Made by a program: the position numbers and the translations under genes
Assembly (NCBI RefSeq): GCF_006716645.1
Contig: NZ_VFPL01000001.1
Coordinates: 3,162,001 to 3,226,000 of the forward strand
DNA from: Arcticibacter tournemirensis
Lineage (GTDB): Bacteria > Bacteroidota > Bacteroidia > Sphingobacteriales > Sphingobacteriaceae
DNA length: 64,000 bases
Direction of reading: 5' to 3'
Notes under the pieces: model-generated
What the model saw: the letters and a program-made list of their open reading frames with translations, nothing else
Databases searched by the model: none
What the model was told of the DNA's origin: nothing
Shown here: positions 45,522-54,075 of the stretch, in pieces
How the letters are laid out: each line of letters opens with the position of its first letter
Numbering within the stretch: the stretch's first letter is position 1

Positions 45522-47900
45522 ATGTTTGTAATAAAAAGAGACGGAAGAACTGAATCCGTAAAATTCGATAAAATAACGGCTCGCATTGAGAAGCTTTGCT
45601 ATGGATTAAACCACGTGCTTGTTGACCCTGTTGATGTTGCAAAAAAAGTAATAGAAGGTATCTTTGATGGAGTAACCACTTCTGAACTCGACAATCTAGC
45701 TGCAGAGACCGCGGCATCTTTAACAACCAGGCACCCCGACTATGCACTGCTGGCATCGCGGATTGCTGTGTCAAACCTTCATAAAAACACCATAAAATCG
45801 TTCTCAGAAACGATGAAGAGGCTGTACAACTACACCGACCGTAATACCGGAAAGGCAGCGTCATTGATAGCTGATGATGTATGGGCGATAATTGAATCGA
45901 ACGCTTCACTGCTGGATAGTACTATTATATACGACCGCGATTTTGGATTCGATTATTTTGGGTTTAAAACGCTTGAGAAATCATATCTGCTTAAGCTGGA
46001 TGGACGAATTGCCGAACGGCCGCAGCACATGTTTATGCGTGTGGCAGTGGGCATCCATAAAGAAGATATTGAAAGCGCTATAAAGACCTATCATCTGATG
46101 AGTGAACGCTGGTTTACTCACGCCACTCCTACATTGTTCAATGCCGGTACGCCAAAACCTCAGATGTCGTCATGCTTTCTTCTGACCATGAAAGACGACA
46201 GCATTGAAGGGATATATGATACACTTAAACAAACCGCAAAGATTTCGCAGAGTGCCGGTGGTATTGGTTTAAGTATTCATAATGTAAGAGCAACCGGGTC
46301 GTATATAAGTGGTACTAATGGCACCAGCAACGGAATTATACCCATGCTGAAAGTCTTTAACGACACAGCAAGATATGTAGATCAGGGAGGAGGTAAACGG
46401 AAAGGCGCCTTTGCCATTTATCTTGAACCTTGGCATGCAGATGTTTTTGAATTCCTGGACCTTCGTAAAAACCATGGAAAGGAAGAAATGCGGGCACGCG
46501 ATTTATTTTACGCTTTATGGGTATCAGATCTGTTTATGAAGAGGGTAGAGGCAAACGAAGACTGGAGCTTGTTCTGCCCGCACGAAGCTCCCGGTCTGGC
46601 GGAATGCTGGGGGGAAGAGTTTGAAACTCTCTATATACAATATGAAAAGGAGGGCAGGGCCCGTAAGGTGATAAAAGCACAGGAACTTTGGTTTGCCATT
46701 TTAGATGCCCAGGTAGAAACAGGAACTCCTTACCTGTTGTACAAAGATGCTGCAAACCGAAAGTCTAATCAGCAAAATCTCGGAACAATTAAAAGTTCGA
46801 ACCTTTGCACTGAAATAATGGAATATACATCAGCAGATGAAGTGGCTGTATGTAATCTGGCTTCTCTCGCATTGCCGAGGTTTGTTTCGGAGGGCGTTTT
46901 TGATCACCAGAAGCTATATGAGGTGACTTATCAGGCGACCGTAAATCTTAATAAGATTATAGACAATAACTATTATCCCGTTGATGAAGCACGGAACTCT
47001 AATTTAAGACACCGCCCTATTGGACTAGGTGTACAGGGTCTCGCCGATGCTTTTATTCTGCTGCGTATGCCTTTTGAAAGTGAAGAAGCGAAACAGCTTA
47101 ATAAGGACATTTTTGAAACAATTTATTATGCTGCGACGACTGCTTCAAAAGACCTGGCTGTGAAAGACGGCGCGTATGAGTCATTCAAAGGATCGCCGCT
47201 CTCTGAAGGTAAGTTCCAGTTTGATTTGTGGGGAGTGAAGCCCGGCAGCGGGCGCTGGGACTGGGAAAACCTCCGTCTTGATGTGATGAACCACGGTGTG
47301 AGAAACTCCTTGCTGGTGGCGCCCATGCCGACAGCGTCGACCTCGCAGATCCTTGGTAACAATGAATGTTTTGAGCCCTATACTTCTAACATCTATACCC
47401 GCCGGGTCCTAAGCGGCGAGTTTATAATTGTAAATAAGCATCTTCTGCGCGATCTCGTAGACCTTGGTCTTTGGAGTAACGATATAAAAAACCGGATCAT
47501 TACGGCGAATGGTTCTATTCAGGACATTACCGAAATACCGCAGGACATCAAGGAGCTCTACAAAACCGTTTGGGAGATTAAGATGCGAACGATAATCGAC
47601 ATGGCTGCCGACCGCGGAGCCTATATTTGCCAGTCGCAGTCGCTTAACCTTTTCCTGAACGCTCCTAATGCTGCTAAATTAACATCCATGCACTTTTATG
47701 CATGGAAGAAGGGGCTCAAGACAGGAATGTATTATCTTCGCACCCAGGCAGCATCGCAGGCTGTTAAATTTACAGTAGAGAACCAGGGAGGGAAGAATAT
47801 GGATCCGGTAATTCCGGCACATGTTAAACAGGTAGAAGATGAAATTCCTACAGGGCCGGTTTGTTCTATGGAGGATGGCTGTATTTCCTGCTCGGGATAG
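45522..47900 (+). CDS. nrdA: Class Ia ribonucleoside-diphosphate reductase, alpha (catalytic) subunit
   Basis: This about 792-residue subunit reduces ribonucleoside diphosphates. An ATP-cone allosteric domain opens the protein ([17 protein letters not shown]), followed by the ten-stranded barrel with [15 protein letters not shown] (active-site cysteines), [17 protein letters not shown], and [20 protein letters not shown]. The C-terminal tail GCISCSG holds the reducible cysteine pair that meets thioredoxin. The start at 45522 (MFVIKRDG) is preferred; the frame runs 12 codons further upstream but only into the repeat, with no ATG. Confidence 0.95.
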   Translation: MFVIKRDGRTESVKFDKITARIEKLCYGLNHVLVDPVDVAKKVIEGIFDGVTTSELDNLAAETAASLTTRHPDYALLASRIAVSNLHKNTIKSFSETMKRLYNYTDRNTGKAASLIADDVWAIIESNASLLDSTIIYDRDFGFDYFGFKTLEKSYLLKLDGRIAERPQHMFMRVAVGIHKEDIESAIKTYHLMSERWFTHATPTLFNAGTPKPQMSSCFLLTMKDDSIEGIYDTLKQTAKISQSAGGIGLSIHNVRATGSYISGTNGTSNGIIPMLKVFNDTARYVDQGGGKRKGAFAIYLEPWHADVFEFLDLRKNHGKEEMRARDLFYALWVSDLFMKRVEANEDWSLFCPHEAPGLAECWGEEFETLYIQYEKEGRARKVIKAQELWFAILDAQVETGTPYLLYKDAANRKSNQQNLGTIKSSNLCTEIMEYTSADEVAVCNLASLALPRFVSEGVFDHQKLYEVTYQATVNLNKIIDNNYYPVDEARNSNLRHRPIGLGVQGLADAFILLRMPFESEEAKQLNKDIFETIYYAATTASKDLAVKDGAYESFKGSPLSEGKFQFDLWGVKPGSGRWDWENLRLDVMNHGVRNSLLVAPMPTASTSQILGNNECFEPYTSNIYTRRVLSGEFIIVNKHLLRDLVDLGLWSNDIKNRIITANGSIQDITEIPQDIKELYKTVWEIKMRTIIDMAADRGAYICQSQSLNLFLNAPNAAKLTSMHFYAWKKGLKTGMYYLRTQAASQAVKFTVENQGGKNMDPVIPAHVKQVEDEIPTGPVCSMEDGCISCSG

Positions 47901-47926
47901 GATGACGAGATTAACTGAATATTATA

Positions 47927-48136
47927 ATGCTGACTAAACATGAAATCATTCCATGTGAACGCTGCGGTAAACGAATTGAGTGTAAGGCTAATTCGTTTAC
48001 ACGCTGTCAGTGTAATACCGTTCGGCTTAATCTGAATGAAGTTCAGTATATAAGCGAATTGTTCGAAGGGTGCCTATGTGCAGATTGCCTGGTTGATTTA
48101 AAAAATGAGTTTAATGCTTTAAACCATCTGCATTAA
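47927..48136 (+). CDS. Small cysteine-rich CWC-family protein
   Basis: This 69-residue protein has paired cysteines in the pattern CERCG, ECK, CQC and CLCADC, which fits the cysteine-rich CWC family (a probable small metal-binding domain of unknown function). It starts 26 bases after nrdA on the same strand, so it is likely part of the riboswitch-controlled nrdBA transcript. A role linked to redox or metal supply for the reductase is only a guess. Confidence 0.7.
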   Translation: MLTKHEIIPCERCGKRIECKANSFTRCQCNTVRLNLNEVQYISELFEGCLCADCLVDLKNEFNALNHLH

Positions 48137-48154
48137 ACGAAATAAAGCAAAATA

Positions 48155-48254
48155 GTGTTAAGTATACGCGATAAGTCGTAACTTTTAAGTATAAATCGAC
48201 TGATAATCTTTGAATTATAAAAATGAAACAAGTCGTTTTACCTTTAACATAATA
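48155..48254. repeat. Dispersed ~95-bp intergenic repeat, copy A
   Basis: This gap between convergent genes is clearly related to 53981-54075. The best core is 48183-48210 against 54007-54034, where TAAATCGACTGATAATCTT differs from its partner by one base. The similarity runs through almost the entire gap on both sides of the core. No open frame is shared. Confidence 0.6.
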
Positions 48255-48968
48255 CTAATTCCGGATTACAATATCAATAGTCTCACTCCTCAGGGCTGAA
48301 AGGTCAATAGGTGCAGAGCGCTGTATATTACCTAAGGTTGTGGTGTTGTGTACAATATTTTGCAGGTAATAGGTACCTCGATAGCGTCTGTCCGAGAGGT
48401 AATTGATCATTTCCTGAAGATCAGCTGTACTTAGCAATTCAGAGTGGACGGTAGTGCGTACTTCGAATGGAATGGAACTCCGGTTTAAAATATCGAATGT
48501 CTCAGCAAACTGCCTGAAACGCGCGGAACGTGTAACCTTAGCATACTTTGAAGCAGTTGCTTTAAAGTCGAGTGCAACATAATCAACATGCTGATTCTCA
48601 ATCAACCTTCTGACCATTGCAGGGTTGGACCCGTTGGTGTCTATCTTAACAAGCATTCCGAGTTTTTTTACTGCTGCAGCAAACAGATCCATGTTCTTAT
48701 GCATAGTACATTCGCCGCCGCTGAAGACCACGCCGTCAAGCAGTCCTTTCCTGGAAATAATGAATTTTAGCGTTTCAAAATAGCTGATCTTCCCCTTACC
48801 AGATACAATTTCGGGATTGTAGCAATAAGGACACTTCATATTGCAGCCTGCAAACCATATGATGCAGGCTGTTTTATCCGGGTAATCCAGTAAAGTAAAC
48901 GGAGATATGTTATAAACAGGATTGACTGAGAGTTTCTGTATGGAAAGGAATTCGTTGTTTGTGTTCAC
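48255..48968 (-). CDS. nrdG: Anaerobic ribonucleotide reductase activating protein (radical SAM)
   Basis: This about 237-residue enzyme uses S-adenosylmethionine to put the glycyl radical on NrdD. The radical SAM cluster motif is CNMKCPYC in WFAGCNMKCPYCYNPEIV, preceded by ISPFTLLDYPDKTACI; VFSGGECTMHK holds the GGE motif. No ATG is available in the N-terminal region. I chose the GTG at 48968; the frame also has a TTG at 48995. Either start lies inside the small glycyl-radical frame upstream, in another phase, so translation of the two is coupled. The length fits the NrdG2-like group. Confidence 0.88.
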   Translation of the reverse strand: MNTNNEFLSIQKLSVNPVYNISPFTLLDYPDKTACIIWFAGCNMKCPYCYNPEIVSGKGKISYFETLKFIISRKGLLDGVVFSGGECTMHKNMDLFAAAVKKLGMLVKIDTNGSNPAMVRRLIENQHVDYVALDFKATASKYAKVTRSARFRQFAETFDILNRSSIPFEVRTTVHSELLSTADLQEMINYLSDRRYRGTYYLQNIVHNTTTLGNIQRSAPIDLSALRSETIDIVIRN

Positions 48969-49092
48969 CTTTTTTGCCCGTGTTAAAACTTTCAACTGGT
49001 CTGTGATACCCCATTACCCGGGTATAAACAAGACATTTGTTTCTTTTCGATTCGTTTAGAGATAGTAATTCTTGCTCTTTTTTAGTTTTCAT
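48910..49092 (-). CDS. Separately encoded glycyl-radical segment of NrdD
   Basis: This 60-codon frame encodes the part missing from the nrdD product. It reads YTRVMGYHRPVESFN, then TGKKGEHKQR, which corresponds to the radical-bearing loop at the C-terminus of class III reductases (RVxGY, then FNxGKxxExKxR); the radical would sit on Gly28. Its ATG overlaps the nrdD stop region by 11 bases in the +1 phase, and its end overlaps the nrdG start. Either nrdD is naturally split with a small radical subunit, or one base is missing: a single extra A in the GAAAAC run just before the nrdD stop would join both frames into one protein of about 755 residues. The sequence alone cannot decide between a split gene, a mutation and a sequencing error. 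Confidence 0.8.
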   Translation of the reverse strand: MKTKKEQELLSLNESKRNKCLVYTRVMGYHRPVESFNTGKKGEHKQRIPFHTETLSQSCL

Positions 49093-51199
49093 TTTCTGTT
49101 ATCAGTTTATGTTGTAATTCATTTAATAACTGGCCGTCGCAAAGTGGGCAGTACTCGTGTTCTCCGTTAAGATATCCATGTACCGGGCAAATGCTGAAAA
49201 CAGGAGTTACTGTTATGTACGGCAGCCGGAAATTAGAAAGCACCTTTTTAACGAGTTTACGGCAAGCTTCCGGCGAACTAAGCCTTTCACGCATGTAGAG
49301 GTGTAAAACGGTACCACCGGTATATTTGCATTGCAATTCATCCTGCAACAGCAGCGCTTCGAATGGGTCGTCGGTATAATCCACGGGGATCTGCGAGCTG
49401 TTTGTATAATAAATATTCGCGTCTTCACCCGCCTGAATAATGTCAGGAAAGCGTTTCCTGTCTTCCCTGGCGAAGCGATAAGTAGTACCTTCAGCAGGCG
49501 TTGCTTCGAGGTTATACAGGTTGCCGGTTTCTTCCTGAAAGCTGGTCATACGCTCGCGGATATAGTCGAGTAGCCCAGCAGCAAAGTTTCTTCCTTCTTC
49601 TGTTACGATGGAAATGCTATCGTCGCTGAAGTTCCGGATCATCTCATTGATTCCGTTTACGCCGATGGTTGAAAAATGATTCCTGAAATGGGTGAGATAT
49701 CGCCGGGTGTAAGGATAGAGACCACGATCAAACATTTCCTGAATAAATTTTCGTTTCTTCTCGAGAGTTGAGCCGGCAGTGTTCAAGAGATAGTCCAGTC
49801 TTTCATACAAAGCCTTTTTGTTCCCTTTGTACACAAAGCCAAGCCGGGCCATATTTATCGTTACTACCCCTATGCTTCCTGTCATTTCAGCGCTGCCGAA
49901 TAAGCCGTTCCCTCTCTTAAGCAGCTCACGCAGATCAAGCTGCAGCCGGCAGCACATGCTCCGTACAGCATTGGGCTTGTAGGCATTTGGGTTTTCAACT
50001 CTATTTCCGTTCTCATCTGTCGTATACTGGCTGCCTATAAAGTTTTGAAAATAAGAAGAGCCGATTTTAGCCGTATTTTCAAACAGCAGGTCGGTATTTT
50101 CGCCGTGCCAGTCGAAGTCTTCAGTGATGTTGACCGTTGGAATGGGGAAGGTGAACGGCTGTCCGTTTGCATCGCCTTCGGTCATTACCGTATAATATGC
50201 TTTGTTTATCAGATTCATTTCATCCTGGAAATGTCCGTAACACAGATCCTCCAGGCATCCGGCGCCTTTTTCATGTGCCGCCCTTTCAAGTTCAGGGTCA
50301 TTAATTCCGCTAAAAAGATGAATGTCCTTTTTTGTGGGAATCTGACCTTTAAGATCCTCGGGGACCGTCCAGTCGATAGTAATATTAGTAAAAGGCGATT
50401 GCCCCCAGCGGGCAGGAACATTCAGATTATAGACAAAGCTTCTCACTGCCTTCAGAATATCACCATAAGTGAGCTTATCCTTAAAAACATAAGGAGCGAG
50501 ATAGGTATCGAACGAACTGAAGGCCTGAGCTCCGGCCCACTCACTTTGCAAAATACCCAGGAAGTTTGACATCTGTCCCAGCGCTTCCCTGAAGTGGCTT
50601 GGCGGGGTGCTTTCAACCCGACCTCTCACTCCATTAAAGCCCTCATTGAGTAAAGCCCGGAGGCTCCATCCGGCGCAATAGCCAGTCAGGCAATCGAGAT
50701 CGTGAATATGGATATCACCGTTCCTGTGTGCATAGCCCTCTTCTTTTGAATAAACCTTATCCAGCCAGTAGTTGGCTATTACCTTACCTGCCACGTTGTT
50801 AACCATTCCGGCGTTGGAGTAGGAGGTATTTGCATTTGCATTAATCCTCCAGTCGGTTTGATTAATGTATTCCTCTATAGTCTGAGAGCTGTCTACAAAA
50901 GTCGTATCATCTGCTAAACCTTTTATGTGTTCTCTTTGCAGTTTCCTGGTATGCCGGTAAAGCATAAAAGAGCGCATCACACCGAAATATCTACCCGAGA
51001 AAAGCTCCTGCTCGATGATGTCCTGAATTTCCTCTACTGCCCAGACCTCTTTTTCAGAAAGTTTTTTCAGGGAGTTTTTAAGTATTGATTCGTCGCAGGT
51101 AATATTTACACTTTTGAACCCTTTCTCAATGGCATCTTTGATCTTGTAAGGTTTGAAGAGTTCGAACTCTCCATTTCGTTTAATTACGTAGTTCACCAT
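49082..51199 (-). CDS. nrdD: Anaerobic (class III) ribonucleoside-triphosphate reductase, without its glycyl-radical end
   Basis: This 705-residue protein reduces ribonucleotides under anoxia. It opens with an ATP-cone (YVIKRNGEFELFKPYKIKDAI), then the NrdD barrel (HIHDLDCLTGYCAGWSLR, FNTFSS-like AQAFSSFDTYLAPYV, VNITEDFDW, CCRLQLDLRELLKRGNGLFG) and ends with the four-cysteine zinc site CPVHGYLNGEHEYCPLC. The frame stops 12 residues after the zinc site, before the radical glycine loop, which is found in the next overlapping frame. A cobalamin riboswitch precedes it on the same strand. The protein should be inactive unless the separate segment is supplied. Confidence 0.9.
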   Translation of the reverse strand: MVNYVIKRNGEFELFKPYKIKDAIEKGFKSVNITCDESILKNSLKKLSEKEVWAVEEIQDIIEQELFSGRYFGVMRSFMLYRHTRKLQREHIKGLADDTTFVDSSQTIEEYINQTDWRINANANTSYSNAGMVNNVAGKVIANYWLDKVYSKEEGYAHRNGDIHIHDLDCLTGYCAGWSLRALLNEGFNGVRGRVESTPPSHFREALGQMSNFLGILQSEWAGAQAFSSFDTYLAPYVFKDKLTYGDILKAVRSFVYNLNVPARWGQSPFTNITIDWTVPEDLKGQIPTKKDIHLFSGINDPELERAAHEKGAGCLEDLCYGHFQDEMNLINKAYYTVMTEGDANGQPFTFPIPTVNITEDFDWHGENTDLLFENTAKIGSSYFQNFIGSQYTTDENGNRVENPNAYKPNAVRSMCCRLQLDLRELLKRGNGLFGSAEMTGSIGVVTINMARLGFVYKGNKKALYERLDYLLNTAGSTLEKKRKFIQEMFDRGLYPYTRRYLTHFRNHFSTIGVNGINEMIRNFSDDSISIVTEEGRNFAAGLLDYIRERMTSFQEETGNLYNLEATPAEGTTYRFAREDRKRFPDIIQAGEDANIYYTNSSQIPVDYTDDPFEALLLQDELQCKYTGGTVLHLYMRERLSSPEACRKLVKKVLSNFRLPYITVTPVFSICPVHGYLNGEHEYCPLCDGQLLNELQHKLITENEN

Positions 51200-51289
51200 A
51201 TATCTTTTTTTTAATTAAAAGCATACGGATGGGATGAAAAAAGAAGAGATTTACGGCTTTTCCTTTTGCAATACCTTTCACCCGAAAGC

Positions 51290-51478
51290 TACAAACACGC
51301 TTCGGCAGGTATTCTGACTTGCTCCAGTTTAACAGCCTTCCCATACGTTGAAGAGGTACAGTGACGTTGTTTGTTAAACACAATTACGGAGCTTACAGCT
51401 ACGGGGATAGTCCCGGACTTACACCGGGTTCCCTTTTAATCCCCTTATTGAATAAGGAGAACCGAAAACGATGCAAGT
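51290..51478 (-). promoter_or_regulatory. Cobalamin riboswitch upstream of nrdD-nrdG
   Basis: On the minus strand the aptamer reads in order: TTAAAAGGGAACCCGGTG, an AAGTCCGGG arm, the GTAGCTGTAAGC segment, a TCACTG, GGGAAGGC, and the B12 box AAGTCAGAATACCTGCC (51304-51320). A hairpin CTTTC/GAAAG with a GGGT loop (51275-51288) follows, as expected for the kissing-loop stem. About 75 bases then lead to the nrdD ATG. No intrinsic terminator was seen, so control is probably on translation. The far edge near 51478 is approximate. Confidence 0.9.
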
Positions 51479-51542
51479 GTATAAGGAAAGTTCGGATTCT
51501 GCTTAAGAAAGATTTCAACAATCGACTTTTTATGTGAAGAAG

Positions 51543-51605
51543 TTGCGGGTTGTGGGACGTGGGTTGTAGGTGGTGAGTTGTATGTTGCGTGTGGTGAGTT
51601 GCAAA
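51543..51605 (+). repeat. Heptamer-periodic intergenic array R7
   Basis: Nine contiguous 7-base units run without any gap: six begin TTG (such as TTGCGGG, TTGTGGG, TTGTATG), two are TGGTGAG and one ACGTGGG; all but the last end in G. It is the only array lying between divergent genes (nrdD riboswitch and the pseudouridine synthase), and it has no inverted partner. Confidence 0.75.
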
Positions 51606-51695
51606 ATGAGAGCTGTATGCTGTAAGTATAAATCTCTCAAAGCCTGTTTGTTGGTGTATTTCAGTAAACTCGTCTGATTTGATAAACCTAATTGT

Positions 51696-51703
51696 TACTT
51701 TTG
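51696..51703 (+). promoter_or_regulatory. Candidate promoter -7 box for the pseudouridine synthase, nearly leaderless
   Basis: TACTTTTG matches TAnnTTTG exactly and ends five bases before an in-frame GTG and eleven before the ATG. TTTG at 51678 is too close to be an ideal -33 element. Confidence 0.35.
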
Positions 51704-51714
51704 TACCCGTGAAA

Positions 51715-52428
51715 ATGCCAAGAATACAGGATTTAATCCTTTTTGAAAATGACGATCTTTTTGTGGTTAATAAGCCGCCGTTTATCAGTTCACTTGATGA
51801 GAGGGAAGGCGGTGAGTTAAGTATGCTTCGGCTCGCAAAGAACTATATCAAAGATGCACAGGTATGTCATAGACTGGATAAAGAAACTTCAGGCTGCCTG
51901 ATCATCGCTAAGAACCCGGAGGCGTACCGGCTGGTTTCCATGCAATTTGAACACCGTAAAGTAAAGAAGATATATCATGCCATTGTGAACGGTACCCATG
52001 TGTTTAATGAACTTAAAGTTGATCTTCCCATTTTAAATCTGGGTAATAAAAACGTGAGTATCAGCAGGCAGGATGGGAAGGCGGCTGAGACTATTTTCAA
52101 CTCCCTTCGATATTTCAAGCATTATACGCTGATTGAGTGCCAGCCTGTAACAGGCAGGATGCACCAAATCCGTATCCACCTTGCTACGCAAAAAGCTTCG
52201 ATAGCAGGTGATGAAATGTATGGTGGCAAACCTGTGTTTCTCTCACATATAAAAAGGGGATACCACCTAGGTAAAGATCAGGAAGAGCTTCCGATAATGA
52301 AACGGTTTGCACTTCACGCAAAGGAGCTGACGTTCCGGATTAACAGTGAGACTGAAATAACGGTAAATGCTCCTTATCCCAAAGACTTCGCTACACTGCT
52401 GAAGCAGCTTGAGAAGTTTGACGATTGA
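51715..52428 (+). CDS. RluA-family RNA pseudouridine synthase
   Basis: This 237-residue enzyme isomerises uridine to pseudouridine in rRNA or tRNA. The catalytic motif HRLDKETSGCLI carries the essential Asp; FVVNKPP-like LFVVNKPPFISS, KVKKIYHAIVNGTH, GRMHQIRIHLA and KRFALHAKEL follow in family order. There is no S4 domain. The ATG at 51715 is used; a GTG two codons upstream at 51709 sits at the same distance from its promoter box as the dnaB start does and may be the real one. Target nucleotide unknown. The stop lies at the edge of array R6. Confidence 0.88.
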   Translation: MPRIQDLILFENDDLFVVNKPPFISSLDEREGGELSMLRLAKNYIKDAQVCHRLDKETSGCLIIAKNPEAYRLVSMQFEHRKVKKIYHAIVNGTHVFNELKVDLPILNLGNKNVSISRQDGKAAETIFNSLRYFKHYTLIECQPVTGRMHQIRIHLATQKASIAGDEMYGGKPVFLSHIKRGYHLGKDQEELPIMKRFALHAKELTFRINSETEITVNAPYPKDFATLLKQLEKFDD

Positions 52429-52492
52429 CAAGGGACAATGGACAACTGTCCCCTGTCCCTTGTCTATTCAACTGTCCATTGTCACTTGTCTA
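52427..52492. repeat. Heptamer-periodic array R6 spanning a convergent gap
   Basis: The gap is built of YTGTCnn heptamers: three on the minus strand from 52427 and six on the plus strand to 52492, with one 5-base interruption. Arms GACAAGGGACA (52427-52437) and TGTCCCTTGTC (52454-52464) are perfectly complementary. Both ends overlap the stop codons of the flanking genes. Confidence 0.8.
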
Positions 52493-53875
52493 AGTGTATC
52501 CGAGTATCTTTAATACCTGCTTGCTGTTCTGCTCTTCTCCGAATACCTCAAAGTTGAAGGTTTCATCTCTGTTCCTTCGGATAATTACGTGCTTTGGAGA
52601 GGGCAGAAGGCAATGATGGATACCTCCATAGCCACTTAATACTTCCTGGTAAGCGCCGGTATGAAAGAAGCCAATGTATTGAACTTTACGGGTTTTGGGC
52701 ATGAAAACGCTATTCATGTGGGCCTCCTGATTATAGTAATCCTGGCCATCGCAGGTTATACCGCCAAGATTGACACGCTCATATTCCGAGTCCCAGTTAT
52801 TTACAGGCATCAGAATATATTTCTGGTTCAAGGCCCATACGTCGGGAAGATTGGTGATAAAAGAGCCGTCGAGCATAAGCCATTTTTCCCTATCATTCTG
52901 TTGTTTACGTCCCAGTACCTTATAAAGGATACCTGAAGCTTCTGCAACCGTATACTTTCCAAACTCCGTAATAATGTCGGGTTCCATCACATCGTGTTCA
53001 GCGCAGATTTCTTTTATCCTCTTGACGATCTCATTTACCATGTATTCATAGTCGAAATCAAAAACAAGAGAATCCTTGAAAGGCATTCCGCCGCCGATAT
53101 CAAGAGTAGTGAGGTCGGGATTTATTTTTTTGAACTTACAGTAAAGAGTAACATATTTCTCAAGTTCATTCCAGTAATAAGGAGTGTCAGAAATTCCCGA
53201 GTTGATGAAAAAATGCAGGAGTTTGACCTTAAAATTAGGATTGGGGGCGATTTTGTTGTTATAAAACTCAATAACATCCTCCATCCTTATTCCAAGCCTG
53301 GATGTATAGAACTGAGAGTCGGGCTGCTCTTCAGCAGCTATCCTCATCCCAAGACTGCAGGGAAGGTCCAGTTCGTCATCGTAAATGTTAAATTCCTCTT
53401 TATTATCCAGAACAGGAATGATATTCTTAAACCCGTCGTGAAACATGTCGATGATATACTGTTTGTATTGGTATGTTTTAAATCCGTTGCAGATCACCGT
53501 AATATCCTTGTTGACTACACCTTTTTTCTCAAGTGCGTCTATCATAGGCATATCAAAGGCCGATGATGTTTCAAGATGTATGTCATTCTTCAGCGCCTCT
53601 TCAACAACATGCCGGAAGTGAGAGCTTTTTGTACAATAACAATACAGGTAACTGCCACGGTAATTGTTGTTAATGATAGCATGCTGAAATAATAATTTTG
53701 CCTGCTGTATCTTTTTAGTTATAAGAGGCAGGTATGTGAAGCGCAGCGGAGTTCCGTACGTTTCAATCATTTCCATCAGGTTAAGGTCGTGGAAGTATAG
53801 TTCATCGTCAATAACCTCAAACCCATCCTGGGGGAAACCTACACTTAGATCAAGAAATTCCTCGTAGCTCTGCAT
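52490..53875 (-). CDS. speA: Arginine decarboxylase, PLP fold III
   Basis: This 461-residue enzyme should decarboxylate arginine to agmatine for polyamine synthesis. It has the alanine-racemase-fold PLP domain with the probable Schiff-base Lys83 in YCYCTKSSHF, TSSAFDMP, the glycine loop LDIGGGMPF, and a C-terminal beta domain with ITCDGQDYY and GFFHTGAYQEVLSGYGGIHHC, where the active-site cysteine or aspartate contacts lie. At 461 residues it is shorter than the E. coli biosynthetic enzyme (about 650), as usual for the Bacteroidota type. The related diaminopimelate or ornithine decarboxylases are less likely, but the substrate is not proven. Arginine-related genes lie upstream. Confidence 0.8.
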   Translation of the reverse strand: MQSYEEFLDLSVGFPQDGFEVIDDELYFHDLNLMEMIETYGTPLRFTYLPLITKKIQQAKLLFQHAIINNNYRGSYLYCYCTKSSHFRHVVEEALKNDIHLETSSAFDMPMIDALEKKGVVNKDITVICNGFKTYQYKQYIIDMFHDGFKNIIPVLDNKEEFNIYDDELDLPCSLGMRIAAEEQPDSQFYTSRLGIRMEDVIEFYNNKIAPNPNFKVKLLHFFINSGISDTPYYWNELEKYVTLYCKFKKINPDLTTLDIGGGMPFKDSLVFDFDYEYMVNEIVKRIKEICAEHDVMEPDIITEFGKYTVAEASGILYKVLGRKQQNDREKWLMLDGSFITNLPDVWALNQKYILMPVNNWDSEYERVNLGGITCDGQDYYNQEAHMNSVFMPKTRKVQYIGFFHTGAYQEVLSGYGGIHHCLLPSPKHVIIRRNRDETFNFEVFGEEQNSKQVLKILGYT

Positions 53876-53980
53876 TAATTAAAATTTCCGCAAAAATGTG
53901 ATTTTTTAATGAATAATTATCAAGAAACGATGAACTGAAAAAAAGAATACCGGAGAAATGACAATAGCAGGAAAGTAGTA

Positions 53981-54075
53981 GTGGGTTATACGTAATAAGT
54001 TCCAAATTTTAAGTACAAATCGGCTGATAATCTTGATTTCATAGAAAGACAATAAGTCATTTGCTTTAATATTAC
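53981..54075. repeat. Dispersed ~95-bp intergenic repeat, copy B
   Basis: This copy lies between speA and ctlX and matches 48155-48254 in the same orientation with a nearly identical core (54007-54034). Its end runs into the ctlX stop codon. Confidence 0.6.

Noticed and set aside
50045-50569. 174-codon plus-strand open frame
   Set aside because: Antisense to the conserved core of nrdD; composition is that of a shadow frame.
52994-53566. 190-codon plus-strand open frame
   Set aside because: It is antisense to the arginine decarboxylase gene, has no recognisable motif, and the opposite strand encodes a complete conserved enzyme.
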